64,000 nt of DNA, from NCBI RefSeq assembly GCF_032391395.1, contig NZ_CP135916.1, positions 744,001 through 808,000 of the forward strand, given 5' to 3'. A program made the translations under genes and the position numbers. Numbering within the stretch: the stretch's first letter is position 1; every line of letters starts with the position of its first letter. Shown one piece after another: positions 31,337 through 39,815 of this stretch. The DNA comes from Sphingomonas sp. Y38-1Y. GTDB taxonomy: Bacteria > Pseudomonadota > Alphaproteobacteria > Sphingomonadales > Sphingomonadaceae. The notes under the pieces were generated by a model. That model made no database searches, was not told where the DNA came from, and saw only the letters and a list, made by a program, of their open reading frames with translations.

Positions 31337-33082
31337 TCAGCGGGTTCGCACATAGCTCCCGGGTGCATCCTCAAGGGCCGCAAGCGTACCTCCGCCGGGG
31401 ATGCGCGCACCCGCAGCGGGCACGGTTTCCGAATCCAGCGAGCCGATCCACGCGCGCCAGTCGGGCCACCAGCTCCCCTTCACCTCCCGCGCGCCGGCGA
31501 CGAAGTCGGCCAGGCTGCCGACCTTCGCGTCGTTGATCCAATATTGGTACTTGCCCGCCGCGGGCGGGTTGACGACGCCGGCGATGTGCCCGGATCCGGC
31601 AAGCACGAAGCGCAGCGGCCCGGCGAAATGATGCGTGATCTTCCACACGCTTTCGGCCGGCGCGATATGATCCTCGCGCCCCGCCTGGACATAGGTTGGC
31701 GTCGCCACTCGGCTTAGGTCGATCGGCGTTCCCGCCACGCTGATCGCGCCCGGCGTCGCCAGCTTGTTGTCGCGATAAAGGTCGGCGAGATAGCTCTGGT
31801 GCCACTTCGACGGCAAGTTGGTGACGTCGCTGTTCCAGTGGAGCAGGTCGAAGGGCGTGTATTCGGCGCCCATCAGGTAGTTGTTGGCGACATAGTTCCA
31901 AATGAGGTCGCGCCCGCGCAGCAGGTTGAACGTCGCGGCCATGTACCGCCCGTCCAGAAACCCCTCGGGCGACAGCGTCTCGATCAGCTTCATCTGCTCG
32001 TCGTCGACGAACAGGTTGAGGTCGCCGGCCTGGCTGAAGTCGACCTGCGCGGTGAAGAAGGTCGCCGACGCGACCTTGTCCGCCTGTCCGCGCGCGGTCA
32101 GCAGCGCCAGCGTCGCGGCAAGCGTCGTGCCCGCCACGCAATAGCCGATGGTGTGGACCGCGGGCACGTCCAGAAGCTCGCGCACCGTGTCGACCGCGTC
32201 GATCTGGCCGCGTTCGATGAAGTCGTCCCAGACCACGTCCTTCATCGACGCGTCCGCCGACTTCCAGGAGACGACGAAGACGCTCAGACCCTGCTCGACC
32301 GCCCAGCGGATGAAGCTCTTCTCGGCGGTGAGGTCGAGGATGTAGAAGCGGTTGATCCAGGGCGGGAAGATGACGAGCGGGATCTTGGCGACGCTTTCCG
32401 TCGTCGGCGCATAGTGGATCAGCTCGTACATCGGCGTGCGCTTGACGACCTTGCCCGGCGTCGTCGCGATGTTGCGGCCGAGCTCGAACGAGCCCTCGCT
32501 CGTTTGCGTCAGCTGCCCCTTGGCCATGTCGGCGAGCATGTTCTGGAGACCCTTGAGCAGGCTCTCGCCCTTGGTCTCGATCGCCTTTTCCAGGACCAGC
32601 GGGTTGGTTGCGGGAAAGTTGGTCGGGCTCATCGCGTCGATGAAGCCGCGGGTTGCGAAGCGGATCTGCTCCTTCTGCTTGGGGTCGACGCCCTCGATCG
32701 CGTCGACGCCCTTCACCAGATGCTCGGCGATCAGGAAATAGCTGCGCCGGATGAAGTCGAACACGGGATCGTCGCGCCATTGCGGCGCCTTGAAGCGCTT
32801 GTCGCGCGCCTGCTCGGGCGTCTCCTCGGGCGCGGCGGCGCCGGCGGGGTCGAGGAAGCGCTGCCAGAGCTTCATCGTGTCGGCCCAAAAATCGGCCTGT
32901 GCGCGGATCACCGGGGTGGGGTCGAACGGCGCGGGCAGGGTGCTCCCCTGCGCCGGCTGCATGAGGTCGAGGCCATGCTCCATCATCATCTGCTGCATGC
33001 GGCCCAGCACCCAGGTCCAGTGCTGAAGGTCCTTGAGGTCGGGCGCGGCGCCCCCGGTGTTGCCCTCGGGTTGGTCGGCCAT
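31337..33082 (-). CDS. phaC: Class I poly(3-hydroxyalkanoate) synthase
   Basis: 581 residues from ATG 33082 with GAGGAGAGG upstream. The lipase-like box GYCVAGTTLA carries the catalytic Cys at about residue 315. The conserved NFPATNPLVLEKAI, the PPWINRFYILDLT strand, the catalytic Asp region (VQAGREDHIAPAESVW) and the catalytic His in AGSGHIAGVVNPP are present. It polymerises (R)-3-hydroxyacyl-CoA on granules. Length and motif order fit class I, acting as a homodimer. A phasin gene follows, separated by 115 bp containing a palindrome. The start is divergent from alaC across 93 bp. Confidence 0.96.
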   Translation of the reverse strand: MADQPEGNTGGAAPDLKDLQHWTWVLGRMQQMMMEHGLDLMQPAQGSTLPAPFDPTPVIRAQADFWADTMKLWQRFLDPAGAAAPEETPEQARDKRFKAPQWRDDPVFDFIRRSYFLIAEHLVKGVDAIEGVDPKQKEQIRFATRGFIDAMSPTNFPATNPLVLEKAIETKGESLLKGLQNMLADMAKGQLTQTSEGSFELGRNIATTPGKVVKRTPMYELIHYAPTTESVAKIPLVIFPPWINRFYILDLTAEKSFIRWAVEQGLSVFVVSWKSADASMKDVVWDDFIERGQIDAVDTVRELLDVPAVHTIGYCVAGTTLAATLALLTARGQADKVASATFFTAQVDFSQAGDLNLFVDDEQMKLIETLSPEGFLDGRYMAATFNLLRGRDLIWNYVANNYLMGAEYTPFDLLHWNSDVTNLPSKWHQSYLADLYRDNKLATPGAISVAGTPIDLSRVATPTYVQAGREDHIAPAESVWKITHHFAGPLRFVLAGSGHIAGVVNPPAAGKYQYWINDAKVGSLADFVAGAREVKGSWWPDWRAWIGSLDSETVPAAGARIPGGGTLAALEDAPGSYVRTR

Positions 33083-33175
33083 CTTCCTCTCCTCTGGCAG
33101 TCCGCGGTGCCGGTCCGTATAGCGAACGCACCGCACACGCGAAATCGCCCGTTGCGGTCCCAGGAGTAGAGGAAA

Positions 33176-34387
33176 ATGTCCGACGATTTCTACCGCATCA
33201 AGCGCCTGCCCCCCTATGTCATCGCGGAAGTGAACGCGATGCGGGCAGCGGCGCGTGCGGCAGGCGAGGACATCATCGACCTGGGCATGGGCAATCCCGA
33301 CCTGCCACCGCCGCCGCACGTGCTGGAGAAATTGTGCGAAGTGGCGATGAAGCCCGACGCCCACGGCTATTCGCAGTCGAAGGGCATCCCCGGCCTTCGC
33401 CGCGCGCAGGCCAACTATTATGCGCGCCGCTTCGGGGTCGAGGTCGATCCCGAGAGCGAGGTCGTGGTGACAATGGGGTCGAAGGAGGGGCTCGCCAGCC
33501 TCGCCACCGCGATCACCGCGCCGGGCGACGTCGTGCTGGCGCCCAATCCTTCCTATCCGATCCACACCTTCGGCTTCATCATCGCCGGCGCGACGATCCG
33601 CAGCGTGCCGACGACGCCGGACGAGGAGTATTGGAAGAGCCTAGACCGGGCGATGGCGTTCACCGTGCCGCGGCCGAGCATCCTCGTCGTCAACTATCCG
33701 TCGAACCCGACGGCGGAGACGGTCGACCTCGCCTTCTACGAGCGGCTGGTCGCCTGGGCCAAGGAGAACAAGGTCTGGGTGCTGTCCGACCTTGCCTATT
33801 CCGAGCTTTATTTCGACGGCAATCCGACGCGCTCGATTCTGGAGGTGCCGGGCGCCAAGGACGTGGCGATCGAGTTCACCTCGCTTTCCAAGACCTATTC
33901 GATGGCGGGCTGGCGGATGGGCTTTGCGGTCGGCAACCCGAAGCTGATCGCGGCAATGACGCGGGTGAAGTCGTATCTCGATTATGGCGCGTTCACGCCG
34001 ATCCAGGCGGCGGCGTGCGCGGCGCTGAACGGCCCGCAGGACATCGTCGAACGCAACCGCACCCTCTACCACAAGCGTCGCGACGTGATGGTCGAGGCGT
34101 TCGGCCGCGCGGGCTGGGAGATCCCGGCGCCCAAAGCGTCGATGTTCGCCTGGGCACCCTTGCCGCCGGCGCTCAAGCATCTCGGCAGCCTGGAGTTTTC
34201 CAAGCAACTCCTCACCCATGCCAAGGTCGCGGTGGCACCCGGCGTCGGCTATGGCGAGGACGGCGAGGGCTTCGTGCGGATCGCGATGGTCGAGAACGAG
34301 CAGCGGCTGCGCCAGGCGGCACGCAACGTGAAGCGGTATCTCCAGTCGATGGGGGTGAACACGCCGGCGCGGGCGAGCAACGGGTAA
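33176..34387 (+). CDS. alaC: Alanine transaminase AlaC-like aminotransferase
   Basis: 403 residues, fold type I PLP enzyme. Visible family marks: DLGMGNPDLPPPPHVLEKL, YSQSKGIPGLRRAQANYY, VVVTMGSKEGLASL (phosphate-binding), NYPSNPTAETVD, WVLSDLAYSELYFDG, SLSKTYSMAGWRMGFAVGN with the PLP lysine, and FVRIAMVENEQRLRQAARN. This order matches AlaC, which makes alanine from pyruvate with glutamate; LL-diaminopimelate aminotransferases share the fold and cannot be fully excluded, and dapB lies next. The gene starts just after the divergent phaC promoter and ends before an inverted repeat. Confidence 0.92.
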   Translation: MSDDFYRIKRLPPYVIAEVNAMRAAARAAGEDIIDLGMGNPDLPPPPHVLEKLCEVAMKPDAHGYSQSKGIPGLRRAQANYYARRFGVEVDPESEVVVTMGSKEGLASLATAITAPGDVVLAPNPSYPIHTFGFIIAGATIRSVPTTPDEEYWKSLDRAMAFTVPRPSILVVNYPSNPTAETVDLAFYERLVAWAKENKVWVLSDLAYSELYFDGNPTRSILEVPGAKDVAIEFTSLSKTYSMAGWRMGFAVGNPKLIAAMTRVKSYLDYGAFTPIQAAACAALNGPQDIVERNRTLYHKRRDVMVEAFGRAGWEIPAPKASMFAWAPLPPALKHLGSLEFSKQLLTHAKVAVAPGVGYGEDGEGFVRIAMVENEQRLRQAARNVKRYLQSMGVNTPARASNG

Positions 34388-34398
34388 CGCTCGCCACA

Positions 34399-34510
34399 CC
34401 CGTTCGTGCTGAGTAGCGGCTGAGCGAAGTCGAAGTCGCGTATCGAAGCATCCTTGGCGGTCCTTCGATACGCCATTTCGCCAAGCTCAATGGCTACTCA
34501 GGACGAACGG
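34399..34510. repeat. Intergenic inverted repeat, CCGTTCGTGCTGAG family
   Basis: Starts CCCGTTCGTGCTGAGTAGCGG and ends with GCTACTCAGGACGAACGG, with inner arms TATCGAAG...CTTCGATA. It lies between alaC and dapB on the same strand. Same family as 42998-43127, which has the same inner TATCGAAG pair. Confidence 0.7.
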
Positions 34511-34597
34511 CTGAATGGGAGGCGAGGGTGACGCGGTGCCCCCTGTCCCTCTGCCCTCACCCATGCCAAAGACCCCGCACCAACCAAGAGGATGCGC

Positions 34598-35326
34598 ATG
34601 AACCGGATCGGCATTTACGGCAGCCTGGGCCGCATGGGACAGGCGATCGTCGGCGCCATGCCGGCGCTGGGCGGCGTGCATGCCGGCGGCGTGGATGCGG
34701 GCGAGGATCCCGGTCCGCTGGCGCGCGAGTGCGACGTGCTGGTCGACTTTTCCGCGCCGGCCGCGCTCGATGCGCATCTGGAGGCGGCGCTGGCCGCAGG
34801 GACGCCGATCGTCGTCGGCACCACCGGCCTGTCGCCGCATCATCACGAGGCGATCGATGCCGCAGCCGAGCGGATCGCAGTGCTCCAGACGGGCAACACC
34901 TCCGTCGGGGTCGGGCTCATCATGGCGCTGGTGCGCGATGCCGCGCGCAAGCTGGGGCAGGAATGGGACATCGAGATCGTCGAGATGCACCATCGCGACA
35001 AGATCGATGCCCCCTCCGGCACCGCGCTGATGCTGGGCGAGGCGGCGGCGGCGGGGCGCGAGACGACGATCGCGGAAACGGGCGTGCAGGGTCGTGCCGG
35101 CCTGGTCGGCGCGCGCGCGCGCGGGACGATCGGCTTTTCCAGCCTGCGCGGCGGCACGGTCGTCGGCGACCATAATGTCGTGTTCGCCGGCAATGGCGAG
35201 CGGATCGAGATCGGCCATTACGCGCAGGATCGCGCGATCTTCGCCGCGGGCGCGGTCAAGGCGGCGCTGTGGCTCGCCGGCCGCGCGCCCGGCCGTTACC
35301 GGATGGACCAGGTCCTCGGACTTTGA
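34598..35326 (+). CDS. dapB: 4-hydroxy-tetrahydrodipicolinate reductase
   Basis: 242 residues from ATG 34598, with GAGG at 6-nt spacing (an earlier ATG 34592 abuts the ribosome site). The nucleotide-binding loop is IGIYGSLGRMGQAI. VDFSAPAALDAHL, GTTGLSPHHHEAI and the catalytic region EIVEMHHRDKIDAPSGTALMLGE follow. GTIGFSSLRGGTVVGDHNVVFAG is the tetramer region. It makes tetrahydrodipicolinate for lysine and peptidoglycan. The stop overlaps the nth start (TTGA), giving a dapB-nth pair. Confidence 0.96.
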   Translation: MNRIGIYGSLGRMGQAIVGAMPALGGVHAGGVDAGEDPGPLARECDVLVDFSAPAALDAHLEAALAAGTPIVVGTTGLSPHHHEAIDAAAERIAVLQTGNTSVGVGLIMALVRDAARKLGQEWDIEIVEMHHRDKIDAPSGTALMLGEAAAAGRETTIAETGVQGRAGLVGARARGTIGFSSLRGGTVVGDHNVVFAGNGERIEIGHYAQDRAIFAAGAVKAALWLAGRAPGRYRMDQVLGL

Positions 35327-35994
35327 AGAAGGCCGACGTTTTCGAGTTCTTCCGGCGCCTGGCCGAAGCCAATCCAAGCCCCGAGACCGAACTTGAATCG
35401 GTCAACGTCTATACCCTGCTCGTCGCCGTGGTGCTGTCGGCGCAGGCGACCGATGCGGGCGTCAATCGCGCCACGCGCCGGCTGTTCGCGGAAGTGGACA
35501 CGCCCGAGAAGATGGTCGCGCTGGGCGAGGATGCGCTGAAGGACCACATCAAGACGATCGGGCTGTTCAACACCAAGGCGAAGAACGTCATCGCCCTGAG
35601 CCAGGCGCTGATCGACGAGCATGGCGGCGAGGTGCCGGCCAGCCGCGACGCGCTGGAGAAGCTGCCCGGCGTCGGACGAAAGACCGCCAACGTCGTCATG
35701 AACGTCGCGTTCGGGGCGGAGACGTTTGCGGTCGACACGCATCTGTTTCGGGTCGGCAACCGCACCGGCCTTGCCCCCGGCAAGACGCCGCTGGCGGTCG
35801 AGCTCAAGCTCGAAAAGGCGGTGCCGGGGCCGTTCCGGCTGCACGCGCATCACTGGCTGATCCTGCACGGCCGCTATGTCTGCAAGGCGCGGACGCCCGA
35901 ATGCTGGCGCTGCGTCGTCGCCGATCTCTGCCGCTACAAGCCCAAGACGCCGCCGCCCAGGGATCGCAAGGCCGACTCAACTATTCAGGCGTGA
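35323..35994 (+). CDS. nth: Endonuclease III
   Basis: 223 residues from TTG 35323, which overlaps the dapB stop as TTGA and gives the normal N-terminus KKADVFEFFRRLAEANPSP. The helix-hairpin-helix LPGVGRKTANVVMN contains the catalytic Lys region, AVDTHLFRVGNRTGL the catalytic Asp, and CKARTPECWRCVVADLC has exact C-x6-C-x2-C-x5-C spacing for the 4Fe-4S cluster. It removes oxidised pyrimidines from DNA and cuts the abasic site. Coupling to dapB is common in this group. A basic tail ends the protein. Confidence 0.96.
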   Translation: MKKADVFEFFRRLAEANPSPETELESVNVYTLLVAVVLSAQATDAGVNRATRRLFAEVDTPEKMVALGEDALKDHIKTIGLFNTKAKNVIALSQALIDEHGGEVPASRDALEKLPGVGRKTANVVMNVAFGAETFAVDTHLFRVGNRTGLAPGKTPLAVELKLEKAVPGPFRLHAHHWLILHGRYVCKARTPECWRCVVADLCRYKPKTPPPRDRKADSTIQA

Positions 35995-36034
35995 GGCCCT
36001 ATCTGGGCGCCCGATGGTTCGAAGAGGTCGTTTC

Positions 36035-36463
36035 ATGCTGATGTCCATTCTGGCGAGCGCGCTGCTCGCCGCGGCACCTGCGCCCGCCCAGTCGGCGCCC
36101 GATTGGTCGGGTGTGTGGCGCAACGGATCGAACAGCGTCCATATCCGCGCCAGCCGGTGCGGCGACGCGATGTGCGGTACCGTCATCTGGGCCAACGAAA
36201 AAGCGAAGGCCGATGCGGCCGCGGGCGGCACCGACAAGCTGGTCGGCACGCGCATCTTCGACGGCTTCACGCCGGAGGATGGCGAGTGGGTGGGCGAAGT
36301 CTATGTCCCCGACCTGGCGCGCAGCTTCTCGGGCTCGGTTTGGTTGGAGGGGCGCAACACCCTGGTCGGGCGTGGCTGCCTGTTCGGCAATTTCGGCTGC
36401 CGCGAGCAGCGCTGGACGCGCGTCGCTGATACTGCCCGGCCCGCACCCAAGCGCCGCCGCTGA
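36035..36463 (+). CDS. DUF2147-like secreted protein
   Basis: 142 residues from ATG 36035 with GAAGAGG about 7 nt upstream. A signal peptide (LMSILASALLAAAPAPAQS) leads into DWSGVWRNGSNSVHIRASRCGDAMCGTVIWANEKAKADAAAGGTDKLVGTRIFDGF, the DUF2147 layout (W-x-N...I-x-I-x-x-C...LCG-x-I-x-W). The domain continues FSGSVWLEGRNTLVGRGCLFG. It is a small periplasmic beta-protein of unknown function; family members are sometimes linked to envelope stress or attachment. The gene directly precedes rsmE with no gap, so they share a transcript. Confidence 0.85.
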   Translation: MLMSILASALLAAAPAPAQSAPDWSGVWRNGSNSVHIRASRCGDAMCGTVIWANEKAKADAAAGGTDKLVGTRIFDGFTPEDGEWVGEVYVPDLARSFSGSVWLEGRNTLVGRGCLFGNFGCREQRWTRVADTARPAPKRRR

Positions 36464-37204
36464 ATGGCGACGCCCGCCTGGCCGCCCGATTCGACGCCGC
36501 GGCTGTTCGTCGAGACGCCGCTTTCCGAAGGCGCGGTGCTGACAATCGACGGCGGACAGGCGCATTACCTGTCGGGCGTGATGCGGCTGAAGCCGGGCGA
36601 GCCCGTGCGCCTGTTCGACGATGCGACCGGCGAATGGCTGGCCGAAGCGCGTGACGTCCGCAAGCGCGACCTGACGCTGGCGGTGACGAAGCGGCTTCGC
36701 GAGCGTGAGGCGGTGCCCGACCTGTGGCTGTGCGCCGCGCCGATCAAGAAGGGGCGGATCGACTGGGTCGCGGAAAAGGCGTGCGAGCTGGGCGTCGACC
36801 GGCTGGTGCCGGTGCTGACCCAGCGGACGATCGTCGACCGCCTCAACCTCGACCGGCTGCGCGCACACATGATCGAGGCGGCCGAGCAATGCGGGCGCAC
36901 CGCGCTGCCTTCGCTGGTCGAACCGGTGAAGCTTGCGGCGCTGCTCGGCTCATGGCCCGCCGAGCGGGCGCTGTTCTTCGCCGACGAGACCGGCGGTGTG
37001 CCGGCGGCCGAGGCGATGCGAGCGCGGCCGGGGCCGGCGGCGATCCTGGTGGGGCCGGAGGGCGGCTTTACCGACGCCGAGCGCGACCTGATCCGCACTT
37101 GTCCTGCGGCGGTCGGCATTTCGCTCGGACCGCGGATCCTGCGAGCCGAGACCGCGGCAGCGGCGGCGGTGTCGGTGTGGATGGCGGCAGCGGGCGACTG
37201 GTAG
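36464..37204 (+). CDS. rsmE: 16S rRNA m3U1498 methyltransferase RsmE
   Basis: 246 residues, starting at the base after the previous stop. The N-terminal PUA-like part has RLFVETPLSEGAVLTIDGGQAHYLSGVMRLKPGEPVRLFDD. The SPOUT part has KKGRIDWVAEKACELGVDRLVPVLTQRTI, ILVGPEGGFTDAERDLI and the trefoil-knot end SLGPRILRAETAAAAAV. It methylates N3 of U1498 in 16S rRNA using SAM. All family motifs and the usual length are present. The gene is followed by a 93-bp convergent gap before the carbonic anhydrase. Confidence 0.95.
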   Translation: MATPAWPPDSTPRLFVETPLSEGAVLTIDGGQAHYLSGVMRLKPGEPVRLFDDATGEWLAEARDVRKRDLTLAVTKRLREREAVPDLWLCAAPIKKGRIDWVAEKACELGVDRLVPVLTQRTIVDRLNLDRLRAHMIEAAEQCGRTALPSLVEPVKLAALLGSWPAERALFFADETGGVPAAEAMRARPGPAAILVGPEGGFTDAERDLIRTCPAAVGISLGPRILRAETAAAAAVSVWMAAAGDW

Positions 37205-37297
37205 GGTTCGATCGGGAAGCCGCGAGGAGGGGATCGCGGCTTCCCGACCCGCAGACCGCCCGGCGGCGATACGCCCCGCCGGACGATCCGAAGCGGT

Positions 37298-37933
37298 TCA
37301 GACGAGCACGGGCTCCGGCCGCTCGACCGCATCGAGGCGCGTCTCCGCGTCGATCGTCATCAGCGGCTTGAGGATGCCGTCGCGCAGGTCATAGACCCAG
37401 CCGTGGAGCGTCAACTCGTGACCGCGCTCGAACGCGGCCTGGACCAGCGGCAGGCGGGCGAGGCGGACGAGCTGATCGCGCACGTTGAGTTCGACCATGC
37501 GGTTGAGGCGCTGGCCCTCGGGCAGCGCATCGACCTCTTCGCGGTGCTCGGCATAGACGTCGTGGACGCCCGCGACCCATTCGCCGATCGCGCCCTGACC
37601 TTCGCGCTTCCAGCCCTGCGCCACGCCGCCGCAGCCATAATGGCCGCACAGGATGACGTGGCTGACCTTGGTCCGTTCGATGGCGGTCTGGAGCACCGCC
37701 ATCAGGTTGAGGTCTTCCTCATAGACGAGATTGGCGACGTTGCGGTGGATCGACATCACGCCCGGGGGCGAGTTGGTGATCTGGTCGGGGGCGACGCGGC
37801 TGTCGGAACAGCCGATCCACAGGAAGTTGGGCTTCTGCTCCTCGGCCTGGCGCGCGAAATAGTCGGGCCGCTCCTCGCGTAGCTGTTCGGCCCACGCCTT
37901 GTTGGCGAGGAGGAGGAGTTTGTAGTCGTTCAT
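37298..37933 (-). CDS. Beta-carbonic anhydrase
   Basis: 211 residues from ATG 37933, overlapping the SulP stop (ATGA). The beta-class zinc site is complete: CSDSRVAPDQI (Cys, Asp-Arg pair) and HVILCGHYGCGGV (His, Cys). It interconverts CO2 and bicarbonate. LWIGCSDSRV and GVMSIHRNVANLV are family-typical. The tight coupling to a SulP transporter whose C-terminal STAS follows the same layout strongly suggests a bicarbonate-uptake or pH-homeostasis pair. It lacks a signal peptide and acts in the cytoplasm. Confidence 0.95.
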   Translation of the reverse strand: MNDYKLLLLANKAWAEQLREERPDYFARQAEEQKPNFLWIGCSDSRVAPDQITNSPPGVMSIHRNVANLVYEEDLNLMAVLQTAIERTKVSHVILCGHYGCGGVAQGWKREGQGAIGEWVAGVHDVYAEHREEVDALPEGQRLNRMVELNVRDQLVRLARLPLVQAAFERGHELTLHGWVYDLRDGILKPLMTIDAETRLDAVERPEPVLV

Positions 37934-39552
37934 AGGTGGACGAGCTCCCGGCGCGGCGCGTTGACGAGCGGCGCGCTCTTTTCGGCGATGTCGCCGCGGA
38001 CGGAGACCTTGATGTCGCGGAACGGCGCGCCGCGGACGAAGGCGTTGATGATGTCGATATTGTCGAGGTCGACATAGGAGGTCGACGACAGGTCGATCAG
38101 CAGGTCGGCGCCGGTCGGCACCTGGTTCAGCGCCTTTTGCAGCTCGTACTTGTGGATGAAGTAGAGGTTGCGGCGGGCGCGGATCATGCAGCTCTGGCCG
38201 TCGCCGTCGCACACGAAGCTGACCGCCGGGCGGAAGTTGCGCGCGACCACGAACACGAATCCGATGGCGAGGCCGATGACGATCCCGACGAGCAGGTCGG
38301 TGAACAGGATCGCCGCGATCGTCGCGACGAACGGCACGAACTGCGTGTAGCCCTGCTTCCAGCGCTTGAGGAACAGCGCCGGCTTGGTGAGCTTGTAGCC
38401 GGTCTGGATCAGCACGGCGGCGAGGGCGGCAAGCGGGATCAGGTTGAGGATCGCTGGGATCAGGAGGACGCTGAGCAGCAGCCAGCTGCCGTGGAGGATC
38501 GTCGACAGCTTGCTGGTCGCGCCCGAATCGACGTTCGCCGACGAGCGGACGATCACCGAAGTGACGGGCAGGCCGCCGATCAGGCCGGAGACGAGGTTGC
38601 CAGTCCCCTGCGCGAACAGCTCATGGTTCTTGTCGGTGGTGCGGCGCTGCGGATCGAGCTCATCGACCGCGGTGACGCTGAGCAGCGATTCGAGGCTGGC
38701 GACGATCGCCAGCGTGATCGCCACGGTCCAGACGGTCGCGTTGCCGACCTGGCCGAAATCGGGGAGCGAGAACAGGCTGACGAAGCCCGAAATGCCTTCG
38801 GCGATCGGGACCTCGACCAGATGCTCGCGCTGGAGCTGAAGGCCGGGGGCGATCGTGCCGAACAGTGCGTTGAGGCCGACCGCGCCGGCGACGACGACGA
38901 GCGGGCCGGGGAGCAGCTTGAACGGACCGTCCTTGGGCCGGTTGGCATCCCACCAGAACAGGAAGGCGATCGAGATCACCGAGATGACGACGGCGCCCAT
39001 CGTCAGCTTGTCGGTGAAGGAGAACCACAGGGCCGACAGCGTGTTCATGCCGTCGGTCTGGCTGAAAGCGAACTCGCCCGAGGGATCGCCGTCATAGCCG
39101 ACCGCGTGCGGGATCTGCTTGAGGATCAGGATCAGGCCGATCGCCGCGAGCATCCCGGTGATGACCGAGCTCGGCACGAATTCGGCGAGCACGCCCGATC
39201 GGCTGAGCGAGAACAGCATCTGCATCGCGCCCGCGAGCACGACGGCGAGGGTGAAGGCCTGGAAGCTCGGCAGCGACTGGATCGCGTCGAAGACGATGAC
39301 GGTCAGGCCCGCAGCGGGGCCGCTGACCGACAGCGGCGACTTCGACATGAAGCCGATGACGATCCCGCCGACGATGCCGGCTATCAGGCCCGAGAACAAA
39401 GGCGCGCCCGAGGCGAGGGCGACGCCCAGGCACAGGGGCAGCGCGACCAGCGCGACGACGATCGAGGCGGGCAGGTCCTGCTTGAGCCCGCCGAGCGGCG
39501 GCAACAGGCCGGAGAAGAACCCCGGCTTTGCCTGTTGCACGGCGGCGGTCAT
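37930..39552 (-). CDS. SulP-family transporter coupled to carbonic anhydrase (bicarbonate type)
   Basis: 540 residues from ATG 39552. The SulP core includes LKQDLPASIVVALVALPLCLGVALASGAPLFSGLIAG, SPLSVSGPAAGLTVIV and SVITGMLAAIGLILIL, then ASLESLLSVTAVDELDPQRRTTDKNHELFAQGTGNLVSG. A C-terminal STAS domain (about 430-540) has LLIDLSSTSYVDLDNIDII. Coupling by ATGA to a beta-carbonic anhydrase makes bicarbonate the best-supported substrate, as in BicA-like or DabA-unrelated SulP/CA pairs. A 15-codon leader ORF (39549-39596) overlaps the start with a strong ribosome site. Length is normal for the family. Confidence 0.9.
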   Translation of the reverse strand: MTAAVQQAKPGFFSGLLPPLGGLKQDLPASIVVALVALPLCLGVALASGAPLFSGLIAGIVGGIVIGFMSKSPLSVSGPAAGLTVIVFDAIQSLPSFQAFTLAVVLAGAMQMLFSLSRSGVLAEFVPSSVITGMLAAIGLILILKQIPHAVGYDGDPSGEFAFSQTDGMNTLSALWFSFTDKLTMGAVVISVISIAFLFWWDANRPKDGPFKLLPGPLVVVAGAVGLNALFGTIAPGLQLQREHLVEVPIAEGISGFVSLFSLPDFGQVGNATVWTVAITLAIVASLESLLSVTAVDELDPQRRTTDKNHELFAQGTGNLVSGLIGGLPVTSVIVRSSANVDSGATSKLSTILHGSWLLLSVLLIPAILNLIPLAALAAVLIQTGYKLTKPALFLKRWKQGYTQFVPFVATIAAILFTDLLVGIVIGLAIGFVFVVARNFRPAVSFVCDGDGQSCMIRARRNLYFIHKYELQKALNQVPTGADLLIDLSSTSYVDLDNIDIINAFVRGAPFRDIKVSVRGDIAEKSAPLVNAPRRELVHL

Positions 39553-39596
39553 GCCGCGGCCCCGAGCCCAAGGACGCATCCGTTTGCGTCGGTCAT
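39549..39596 (-). CDS. 15-residue leader ORF coupled to the SulP/carbonic anhydrase operon
   Basis: ATG 39596 lies 7 nt after AGGAGGG (plus-strand 39604-39610), the best ribosome-binding site in the neighbourhood. The frame MTDANGCVLGLGAAA ends TGA 39549-39551, overlapping the transporter ATG 39552 as ATGA. No good ribosome site fronts ATG 39552. The transporter is therefore probably translated by coupling from this leader. Peptide function, if any, is unknown; it holds one cysteine. Confidence 0.55.
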   Translation of the reverse strand: MTDANGCVLGLGAAA

Positions 39597-39815
39597 CGCC
39601 AATCCCTCCTCACTCGCCGATTCCCGACAGGGGGACCGGCCCGATCCTGGCATAGACGGCGGGATCTTTCCGGTTGGGGACGGGATGTAACGAATGATTG
39701 CTGGCGGGCGATGGCCTTTGATGCAGGATAGGCGCACCGTCGATGGCCGCGTTTGGACAAAGGACGGCGTTTTAGAAAGGTCGCGCGCTGCCGTTCCGTT
39801 CTCTCGGAGACCATC

